Shown here: one piece after another, positions 37,601 through 49,600 of the stretch
How positions within the stretch are numbered: the stretch's first letter is position 1
Layout of the letters: every line of letters begins with the position of its first letter
Assembly (NCBI GenBank): GCA_016169945.1
Contig: JADLSH010000254.1
Coordinates: 310,001-374,000 of the forward strand
Source: Trachythela sp. YZ-2020
Lineage: Eukaryota > Cnidaria > Anthozoa > Malacalcyonacea > Clavulariidae
DNA length: 64,000 nucleotides
Direction: 5' to 3'
The notes under the pieces: generated by a model
Database searches by the model: none
Told to the model about the DNA's origin: nothing
Seen by the model: the letters and a program-made list of their open reading frames with translations, nothing else
Position numbers and translations under genes: made by a program

Positions 37601-40600
37601 AATGATGGAGGCTCAGATATTATAGAGGTTTACATTGATGGCTTTCTGCTTGGCTCTTTCAAAACAATATCTGCTTCAAACTTTGGTCGAAATTGGAACG
37701 TTATACGGAAGACTGGAATAATTGGCCAGAGCAAAGCAATCGACTCTGGCTCCCACCAACTGCTTTTTAAAGCTGTGAACACGGATTCGTATGGAGTTGA
37801 GCTCGACAAGTCAATTCTCACCATCACTTGTATTTGTATCTAAATCAAACTTTGTGATATTTCATTCTAGACAACGCACAATAGACAATAACTTACAAGT
37901 ATTTATCAATAATGAACAATTAAAACAAGAGCAGTCAATAAAGTACTTAGGAATAATGATAGATTCCAATCTTAGCTGGAAAAGTCATATTAATTACACT
38001 GTCAAAAAAGTAAAAAGAAATATTGGTATCATTTCAAAACTTCGACATTATGTAAATTTACCTACTCTTATAAAACTCTATTACGCTCTTATTTATCCTT
38101 TTCTGACATACGGAATTTTGGTATGGGGAAGTACATACCAGACTACTGTCCAGCCATTGCTTATTTTACAAAAGAAAGCTCTGCGTATTATAACAAATTC
38201 TAGCTTTCATGAACATACTAGTCCGATTTTTAAAGATTTGAATTTCACTAAATTATGTGATTTGGTATCCTTTCAAATTGCCTTATTCATGTATAAATTT
38301 TATAATCAGATGCTGCCACCTATTTTTACTAATTTCTTCTCCACTGTAGCTAGTCAGCATGACTATGGTACTAGATTATCCTCCAGTCAGTCATTTTTGC
38401 TCCCTAAAGCTAGAACTAATTACGGAATTTTTAATATAAGATTCCAAGGAGCTAAAATATGGAATTCTATTACGGACAATGTTAAATCTCTCTCCTTGAA
38501 TAAATTTAAACAGACAGTTAAAGAAAGCTTTCTTGAAAGTTATTGATTTTCTTCTAATCAACTATTTGTAATTTCATAAATTTCTCGTTGCAAATTCATT
38601 TAGGCTTTATTTTTTTTGTCGTCGCATGTCTTTGTTTTCGGTGTGAAGTATTTTGAAAAGATGATCTGTTAAATAAACTGACTGCCAGATTTTCTAGCCC
38701 CTTAGTATTTTGGCAGCCAGTGCCAATATTGTTCTATTTCGTACAAAAAGTCCGAAAAAGTCTGACAAATTCCTAAAAAGTCCGACGATAAAATTCCGGA
38801 TTGATGTGAGTGATTTGATGTATTGAGGCACAAGTTGTAAGTTTAAAGTGTTTTTTTAAACATGCTTGAGTTTCGTAATATTGTTTTAAGGCCTTTTGCC
38901 TTTTCTTTAATATGTTTTAATCTATACAAATATACTATATTAAGGTAATATCATATCGTATTCCTATATATTATGTTTCTGTGAAATCTTCATTGGCTGC
39001 TCAAATTTCGACTTTATCGCGATACTTATCCGTCTACCCGGTATCCGTTTATCCGTCTATCCGGTACCCGTGTTTTCTACCATGCCAATAATCTATGAAT
39101 AATGAGTCATCGTCTTCCAGGAAATACTTTCGTTTTCAAAGAAGACGCTTTCGGTGGAGGGTTACCTGCTGTGCAAGGTCTATTTTCTGTATGCCAGTTA
39201 CTGTTATAAACCGGGTCAAGTTTGATTTAAACCACCCGGAATATTTTCCCCTATCTTGAGCAACCTTCTGATATTGCACATTTTAGTTAAGGTTTAAGTA
39301 AAACAGCAGATTTTTGTAGCAGATATAAAACCACCGTCATGCCACTGATTTCTTTTGTCTTATCTTCGTGAATCATTAATGAGCATTCTAACTCGTATTG
39401 TTCATTCTAAGAGACGCTTTCTCGATTTACAGAAAGAACGAAAATGTCGCTTAGAACGATTTTTATGTTCTGCATTGCAATATCGACATGTCATATCTCA
39501 CAGACCAGTGCTACGTTTCGCCACTTCGAGGCAGAAGATGGTTCATACACGGGATCAATAAAGGATCGAAGTAATGCATCTGGTCAAGCTACAGTTCACC
39601 TTGCTCAAAATGGGTCTGTAACGAATACATTTACTACAGGACCATCATGTTTAGTGGCAATACAAGATGTGGCTTACACAAATGACGGAGGCTTAGTCTT
39701 AGATACTATAGAGGTTTACATCGATGGCTTTCCGATTGGCTCTTTCAAAACAATATCTGCTTCAAACTTTGGTCGAAATTGGAACGTTATACGGAACACT
39801 GGAATAATTGGCCAGAGCAAAGCAATCGACTCTGGCTCCCACAAACTGCTTTTTAAAGCTGTGAACACGGATTCGTATGGAGTTGAGCTCGACAAGTCAA
39901 TTCTCAACATCACTTGTACTTCTTCAAGCAAATCTACAGCTTTGACTTGGACAATCATCGCGATTCCTGTTATATTTACATACATAATACTGTAGGGAAC
40001 TTTATTAAAAATTGATTGGTTGTGATTGGATTTATTAGGGCTTATTAGTTTCGTAGACTATTTAATGTTTTCGTAGACTATTTAAGATCAGACGTTCTAT
40101 TTGTAAATGAATGGAATAATTTACCTGAAATAGTAACAATGGCTAACTCTTTTAATATTTTTAAACGGAACTACAGGCTCAAGTCTTAACTTTACTTAAC
40201 ATTCTAATTTTAACTATATATAACTTGTCTAATTTTCAATGTATATAACTTAACTAACTTAAATTGTAATGTTCTATTGTATTTTATATCTTGTTGTAAT
40301 TTGAGGACCCTCATGAAAACCAACTTAGGGTGATGAGACTTTTCCTCGTAAAATATCATCTCATCTCATCTCATCTTATCTTATCTTATTTTAAATGCAC
40401 TGTTATTTCTTATTTTGCTGTAACTTCAAGTATAATCTCAATAAATATATCTTATATCTGCCGTTTTGCATTTCTATACTGACTGGATGTTGTGGAGGGA
40501 TGCTCTCAAATTATGTAGAGGACCAATCAAATTGCAGAATAGCTAATATCGAGTGTTTGTCTATAAATTTTTACAATATAGACATCCATTCGTGTTTTCT

Positions 40601-43600
40601 ACCATGCCAATAATCTATGAATAATGAGTCATCGTCTTCCAGGAAATACTTTCGTTTTCAAAGAAGACGCTTTCGGTGGCGGGTTACCTGCTGTGCAAGG
40701 TCTACTTTCTGTATGCCAGTTACTGTTATAAACCGGGTCAAGTTTGATTTAAACCACCCGGAATATTTTCCCCTATCTTGAGCAACCTTCTGATATTGCA
40801 CATTTTAGTCAAGGTTTAAGTAAAACAGCAGATTTTTTTAGCAGATATAAAACCACCGTCATGCCACTGATTTCTTTTGTCTTATCTTCGTGAATCATTA
40901 ATCGTTCGAAGAGACGCTTTCTCGATTTACAGTAAGAACGAAAATGTCGCTTAGAACGATTTTTATTTTCTGCATTGCAATATCGACATGTCATATCTCA
41001 CAGACCAGTGCTATGTTTCTCCACTTCGAGGCAGAAGATGGTTCATACACGGGATCAAGAAAGGATCGAAGTCAAGCATCTGGTCAAGCTACAGTTCACC
41101 TTGCTGAATCTCAGTCTGTAACGAATACATTTACTACAGGACCATCATCATGTTTAGTGGCAATACACGATGTGGCTTACACAAATGATGGAGGCTCAGA
41201 TATTATAGAGGTTTACATTGATGGCTTTCTGCTTGGCTCTTTCAAAACAATATCTGCTTCAAACTTTGGTCGAAATTGGAACGTTATACGGAACACTGGA
41301 ATAATTGGCCAGAGCAAAGCAATCGACTCTGGCTCCCACCAACTGCTTTTTAAAGCTGTGAACACGGATTCGTATGGAGTTGAGCTCGACAAGTCAATTC
41401 TCAACATCACTTGTATTTGTATCTAAATCAAACTTTGTGATATTTCATTCTAGACAACGCACAATAGACAATAACTTACAAGTATTTATCAATAATGAAC
41501 AATTAAAACAAGAGCAGTCAATAAAGTACTTAGGAATAATGATAGATTCCAATCTTAGCTGGAAAAGTCATATTAATTACACTGTCAAAAAAGTAAAAAT
41601 AAATATTGGTATCATTTCAAAACTTCGACATTATGTAAATTTACCTACTCTTATAAAACTCTATTACGCTCTTATTTATCCTTTTCTGACATACGGAATT
41701 TTGGTATGGGGAAGTACATACCAGACTACTGTCCAGCCATTGCTTATTTTACAAAAGAAAGCTCTGCGTATTATAACAAATTTTAGCTTTCATGAACATA
41801 CTAGTCCGATTTTTAAAGATTTGAATTTCACTAAATTATGTGATTTGGCATCATTTCAAATTGCCTTATTCACGTATAAATTTTATAATCAGATGCTGCC
41901 ATCTATTTTTACTAATTTCTTCTCTACTGTAGCTAGTCAGCATGACTATGGTACTAGATTATCCTCCAGTCAGTCATTTTTGCTCCCTAAAGCTAGAACT
42001 AATTACGGAATTTTTAATATAAGATTCCAAGGAGCTAAAATATGGAATTCTATTACGGACAATGTTAAATCTCTCTCCTTGAATAAATTTAAACAGACAG
42101 TTAAAGAAAGCTTTCTTGAAAGTTATTGATTTTCTTCTTTTCAACTATTTGTAATTTCATAAATTTCTCGTTGCAAATTCATTTAGGCTTTATTTTTTTT
42201 GTCGTCGCATGTCTTTGTTTTCGATGTGAAGTATTTTGAAAAGATGATCTGTTAAATAAAACTGACTGCCAGATTTTCTAGCCCCTTAGTATTTTGGCAG
42301 CCAGTGCCAATATTGTTCTATTTCGTACAAAAAGTCCGAAAAAGTCTGACAAATTCCTAAAAAGTCCGACGATAAAATTCCGGATTGATGTGAGTGATTT
42401 GATGTATTGAGGCACAAGTCGTAAGTTTAAAGTGTTTTTTTAAACATGCTTGAGTTTCGTTCTATTGTTTTAAGGCCTTTTGCCTTTTCTTTAATATGTT
42501 TTAATCTATACAAATATACTATATTAAGGTAATATCATATCGTATTCCTATATATTATGTTTCTGTGAAATCTTCATTGGCTGCTCAAATTTCGACTTTA
42601 TCGCGATACTTATCCGTCTACCCGGTATCCGTTTATCCGTCTATCCGGTACCCGTGTTTTCTACCATGCCAATAATCTATGAATAATGAGTCATCGTCTT
42701 CCAGGAAATACTTTCGTTTTCAAAGAAGACGCTTTCGGTGGCGGGTTACCTGCTGTGCAAGGTCTACTTTCTGTATGCCAGTTACTGTTATAAACCGGGT
42801 CAAGTTTGATTTAAACCACCCGGAATATTTTCCCCTATCTTGAGCAACCTTCTGATATTGCACATTTTAGTCAAGGTTTAAGTAAAACAGCAGATTTTTG
42901 TAGCAGATATAAAACCACCGTCATGCCACTGATTTCTTTTGTCTTATCTTCGTGAATCATTAATGAGCATTCTAACTCGTATTGTTCATTCTAAGAGACG
43001 CTTTCTCGATTTACAGTAAGAACGAAAATGTCGCTTAGAACGATTTTTATTTTCTGCATTGCAATATCGACATTTCACATCTCACAGACCAGTGCTATGT
43101 TTCTCCACTTCGAGGCAGAAGATGGTTCATACACGGGATCAAGAAAGGATCGAAGTCAAGCATCTGGTCAAGCTACAGTTCACCTTGCTGAATCTCAGTC
43201 TGTAACGAATACATTTACTACAGGACCATCATCATGTTTAGTGGCAATACATGATGTGGCTTACACAAATGATGGAGGCTCAGATATTATAGAGGTTTAC
43301 ATTGATGGCTTTCTGCTTGGCTCTTTCAAAACAATATCTGCTTCAAACTTTGGTCGAAATTGGAACGTTATACGGAAGACTGGAATAATTGGCCAGAGCA
43401 AAGCAATCGACTCTGGCTCCCATCAACTGCTTTTTAAAGCTATGAACACGGATTCGTATGGAGTTGAGCTCGACAAGTCAATTCTCACCATCACTTGTAT
43501 TTGTATCTAAATCAAACTTTGTGATATTTCATTCTAGACAACGCACAATAGACAATAACTTACAAGTATTTATCAATAATGAACAATTAAAACAAGAGCA

Positions 43601-46600
43601 GTCAATAAAGTACTTAGGAATAATGATAGATTCCAATCTTAGCTGGAAAAGTCATATTAATTACACTGTCAAAAAAGTAAAAAGAAATATTGGTATCATT
43701 TCAAAACTTCGACATTATGTAAATTTACCTACTCTTATAAAACTCTATTACGCTCTTATTTATCCTTTTCTGACATACGGAATTTTGGTATGGGGAAGTA
43801 CATACCAGACTACTGTCCAGCCATTGCTTATTTTACAAAAGAAAGCTCTGCGTATTATAACAAATTCTAGCTTTCATGAACAATGAACATACTAGTCCGA
43901 TTTTTAAAGATTTGAATTTCACTAAATTATGTGATTTGGTATCCTTTCAAATTGCCTTATTCATGTATAAATTTTATAATCAGATGCTGCCACCTATTTT
44001 TACTAATTTCCTCTCTACTGTAGCTAGTCAGCATGACTATGGTACTAGATTATCCTCCAGTCAGTCATTTTTGCTCCCTAAAGCTAGAACTAATTACGGA
44101 ATTTTTAATATAAGATTCCAAGGAGCTAAAATATGGAATTCTATTACGGACAATGTTAAATCTCTCTCCTTGAATAAATTTAAACAGACAGTTAAAGAAA
44201 GCTTTCTTGAAAGTTATTGATTTTCTTCTTTTCAACTATTTGTAATTTCATAAATTTCTCGTTGCAAATTCATTTAGGCTTTATTTTTTTTGTCGTCGCA
44301 TGTCTAGTTGTTTTCGGTGTGAAGTATTTTGAAAAGATGATCTGTTAAATAAACTGACTGCCAGATTTTCTAGCCCCTTAGTATTTTGGCAGCCAGTGCC
44401 AATATTGTTCTATTTCGTACAAAAAATCCATCTACCCGGTATCCGTTTATCAGTCTACCCGGTATCCGTTTATCCGTCTATCCGGTACCCGTGTTTTCTA
44501 CCATGCCAATAATCTATGAATAATGAGTCATCGTCTTCCAGGAAATACTTTCGTTTTCAAAGAAGACGCTTTCGGTGGCGGGTTACCTGCTGTGCAAGGT
44601 CTACTTTCTGTATGCCAGTTACTGTTATAAACCGGGTCAAGTTTGATTTAAACCACCCGGAATATTTTCCCCTATCTTGAGTAACGTTCTGATATTGCAC
44701 ATTTTAGTCAAGGTTTAAGTAAAACAGCAGATTTTTGTAGCAGATATAAAACCACCGTCATGCCACTGATTTCTTTTGTCTTATCTTCGTGAATCATTAA
44801 TGAGCATTCTAACTCGTATTGTTCATTCTAAGAGACGCTTTCTCGATTTACAGAAAGAACGAAAATGTCGCTTAGAACGATTTTTATTTTCTGCATTGCA
44901 ATATCGACATGTCATATCTCACAGACCAGTGCTATGTTTCGCCACTTTGAGGCAGAAGATGGTTCATACACGGGATCAATAAAGGATCGAAGTCAAGCAT
45001 CTGGTCAAGCTACAGTTCACCTTGCTGAATCTCAGTCTGTAACGAATACATTTACTACAGGACCATCATCATGTTTAGTGGCAATACACGATGTGGCTTA
45101 CACAAATGATGGAGGCTCAGATATTATAGAGGTTTACATTGATGGCTTTCTGCTTGGCTCTTTCAAAACAATATCTGCTTCAAACTTTGGTCTAAATTGG
45201 AACGTTATACGGAACACTGGAATAATTGGCCAGAGCAAAGCAATCGACTCTGGCTCCCACAAACTGCTTTTTAAAGCTGTGAACACGGATTCGTATGGAG
45301 TTGAGCTCGACAAGTCAATTCTCAACATCACTTGTATTTCATCAATTCAACCAAGTCCAATGTGCACAAATTTTTCGTCGTTGACAAGCGCTTTAAGTTG
45401 TAGCAATCTTCCATATGCGACACGTCATAGCACTGACACCAGCTGCGCAGAGGAGGACAATGTTAACATTCCTATCTATTACAGTGGAGTTGAAAGCTTC
45501 AAAGTCATCGCAACTTTACCTGAGTATTATCCTTCAATGACAAAAATGAACAGTCGTACAGCAAATTTCACAAATTGCGAATTTGCATCTCAAAACATTT
45601 GGGAAATAGGTGTAAATGATAACAATCATTCCGAGTTCTCAGATATGTGCACGTCAGATATTTACAAAGTCGGTGACCCAATTGCCACCTTTTGTCATGA
45701 AATCAACAATAAGTATAACATTACGAAATACAAGATATACTTTACAGCAAAAGGTATCCATAGTGGCTTAGTTGAGGCTTCCATTGGTTCTGTCTTAACA
45801 GTGAAGTTCACTCAGGTCACGGGCAATTTGGTTTTAGAGTTCAGATGCTTTGGAAGAGATGAAAAATGGCTGTCTTTAGGAATTGCTACATTCAGTTCAG
45901 GTGAATTAACAAAAATGTTGCAAGTGCCTGATCTTACATGGAGTGAGGGACAAAACTCTAATCAGATTGAATTGCAAGTTGCCAGTGGAAGTTCTCTCAA
46001 TGCATCAGGAATATTTGATTACTTAAAACTGGACAAACGAGATGAAAGTGGTGAGAGCACCCCTATCACTGTTTTTAACAATGGTGCAACCATCATAGAG
46101 GCAATATCAATTGACTTTTGGTGGTTGTATCCTAAAGGCATGATTATTAAGAATTTGCATAATAATGAAGAATGGCCCAACATTACCTACTTTCGTATTT
46201 ACAGAAAAATACCAGGGACAAATAAGTTTTCCCAATTGTTCGTACTCTACCAAGATGGAAACAGCCGTATTCTTCCATTTCCACCTAATGGCATTGACTG
46301 GATACCATTTGGTTCTTCTGTCATCATTGGACCTACAGCCAGTAGCTCTGTTCGTCCATATGCGTCCATCATTAGAGTGAATATAAATGCTCTAAGTCTT
46401 AAAATGGAAATATACTATGAATCTGGTGGCAAAGCTACAGCAACTCTTCAATACACTGCAACGTCAACTACCATTAATGTAGAAGACATTTCATATACTA
46501 CCACTCCAATGATACCATTTACAACATTTCGGTCCATGTGGGTTGCTGATGGAAATGCTGATGTAGACCACATACAAACCAAAAGTAACTCTTGGAATAT

Positions 46601-49600
46601 ACAGTATGGGTGGAAATCCATTGCAGGACTATCCTTCAAATTTTTTCGTTCATGCGTGTCAACGCATAACACTCTAAGTCCAGACATACTCATTGCTGTT
46701 GAATGCAAAACCAACGACACCATTGGGTCAACTTCTTCAAGCAAATCTACAGCTTTGACTTGGACAATCATCGCGATTCCTGTTATATTTACATATATAA
46801 TACTGTAGGGAACTTCGTTGAAAATGGATTGTTTGTGATTGGATTTATTAAGGCTTATTAGTTTGGTAGACTTTTTAATGCACTGCTAAAAGTTGTTATT
46901 ACGTATTTTGTTGTATCTTCAAGTATACTCTCAATAAATATATCTCATATCTGCCGTTTTTCATTTCTATACTGACTGGATGTTGTGGAGTGATGCTCTC
47001 TAATTATATAGAGGGTCAATCAAATACCAGAATAGCTAATATCGAGTGTTTGTCTATAAATTTTTGCAATATAGACATCCACTGTATATGAGCTATTCTG
47101 CAATCTGTACACGTTGGTTAAGTGGTTAGGCTATTCGCCTGGGGACGAGGTTGGCTATTCGCCGTATATAAGCTGATCATACAGCGAGTAGTAAATAAAC
47201 AGGTTATATATATAAGCATGATAGACTGGCAGAAATTCGTTACAGGCTGGAAAACAAATTTATAAACTCACCCTTTAGCCCAGTTTAAATATAAGCAGTT
47301 TTAAAAGAAAAACCGAAGGGGGCAGGCAAAAGACAGTGTCTTATCAGGCAGTGTAATTTTTCTCCAAATCGTAAAAGTCACAGGCAAAAAACAAATCAAT
47401 TTGTACTTGACGAGCATTTTTGCCAACAATTGTCTCAGTATGTCAATAATACCATTCTTAAAGGAGTTCAAATCAATGGGTGTTAGCAATCAGTGTAATG
47501 GCGTAATGGGAAACAGCGTGATGGCACAAAAATTTAAAGATACTGAATTGTAAGTTATATTCTTTAAAACTATTTATATACTAATTACGCATAAAACCTG
47601 CCTTACCAACAGCGTATTGTTAAATACAACAACATTGCGGCTGATCTTATGCTTCTTGTACTAATTCTGCTCGCCTATTTACACTCAGGTTATGATAGCA
47701 ATAGCGAAATAAAAGACATCGATGATACTTGGCAATACCACAGAAAAACATCTGCGGTCAAAAGGAGTGAGTGAAAAATCCTGAGGGAATTAATAGATGT
47801 GTCATATACCTAAAAACTATAAATATTTAATTATAGTCTGCACGTTCACGAAATAGTATTATCCATGAAAATGAACCAAAGATGAATGTCAATAAATTTA
47901 TCATCTAAAAGATTCTTATACTGAACCACGCAAGGATAATTTCCATTAACCCACATTTTTTTCAATATCTTCTTTTGGCGTAGAAGCAATAATTTTTGCA
48001 TTGATGATAATAATTGAACTTTATGATTTACTCGAAAGATTGAGGAGATTAAGACTCCTATATTCCTGACAATTTGCTTATAATTTTGTCTGAACTTTGG
48101 TATTTAATAATTTTGCACAAAGTAATCAATACATTCCAACTCAAATAAGAGTTCGTTTTATTTTATACTTAAAATGTTAGAAGACTCATAATTAAAGTCT
48201 GTTCCACCCATCTACTGTAATCCCCTCACTACCTGCTAGGCCACAGGGTGGTATTATCTCCAGAGGGATATTAGAATCCTGGAGATAAAAAGACAATTGC
48301 ATTTGCAAACCAGAGAAGCAAAACCCAGTATGTTTGTCGTTTGGTGAACACCAAAACAAAATGGCAGACATTCAGTGGAAGAGTGACAACATGACACAGA
48401 CAGATATATGTACAAAGCTTTTAAATATTTCCCATCAAAATGTTGTCCTGTAAAGACCAACGTTTATTGGCAAAGCCATCACGACCAAGAATTAATCAAA
48501 GTTTCGAGCTTGTAGATGAAACGCTACAATAAATCATAGTGTACTTCGTATTTGCATGTAGCTTATTTTTGTGGTTTTAAAGCAGTTAGGCCGCCCTATA
48601 TATGTGGTCAAGACTATTTTGATTGTATTTATATTAATTGACAAGTCTATCTTGAATTTTGAAATAAGATTACCATGCCCATGGCTTATTAAGGCCACAG
48701 GACAAAATTTTCTCTGGGGCCCCCTATGACATTATTATTTTCAAACAGCAGAAAAGGACTAAAAACTGTGCTAGGGATGTGCCGGATACTGCTTTGCCGG
48801 ATACTGGATGGTACCAGATAGTTGTCTACCGGATACCGGTCCTGTGAAAATGACAACCGGATACCGGATAATAACTGGATACCGGATTCTAATGGTGCCA
48901 CTTGACCAATACTTTACTGATTTCCTCCATAAATAGTCCATTAATTGTTTATTTAGTATGCGCTTTATCCCTATATAAATATACATAAATTTCTGTAGCA
49001 CAGCGTTCAGTGGACATATACACCAGAGAGCAGTTTACAACACGAAAAACCTTTTTGTAATTTCGTTTTAATGCATCACACGCCCAGTAATTGTTCGTGT
49101 TTCACAATTTCTTAACGCAAAAAAGACAAGTGAAACATATTTTTTCGGTTTTATGGTTCCAATAACCAGTACTATTCGGTAAATATCCGGCAAATATCCG
49201 GCAATCCGGATACCAGATAGTGCCGGATGTCTATATTCACATCCCTAAACTGTGCTAAGGCATATAAAGGCCCCCAACTAGAATGCACAGGAAGCTAACT
49301 TAAAAGGGGGCCCCAATTTCAAAAGACTGCATTCCATGCACTCCATGCCGGAAATCTCCTGCGTGAGGCTACAAAATTGTTGGCGTATTGCCGTGAGATC
49401 ACTAAAAAATAAGTGATAAGTGTAACTAAGTTTGTGCCTAAGTTCCTTAATTGTCATATGTATATTCACAGTATAACTTCAAGAATACGATGTTAACAGT
49501 ATATAAGACATGCCAGTTTATCTCCAGCGTAGAGTTTACATGGAATGTACCAACCCCTACATTTTGAGGGGGCCTGCTCAAGCTTGAAACAACTTCAAAA

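Larger units (their letters stand above)
35150..46950 (+). repeat. Tandem array of six gene-bearing segmental duplicates
   Basis: Each copy has the same ~650-bp upstream block (CCGTCTACCCGGTATCCG, then GAGTCATCGTCTTCCAGG, then a TATA box) and the same start region. The order is A (35824), B (37361), C (39444), D (40944), E (43028), F (44865). A+B and C+D match as a ~3.6-kb unit, including the retroelement pieces, so that pair was copied as a block. The whole array lies in GDPGP1 intron 2. Confidence 0.9.

Noticed and set aside
46165..46380. Second frame inside array copy F, and similar frames opposite the array genes
   Set aside because: They lie wholly within the long coding frame and recur in every copy only because the coding strand is conserved.
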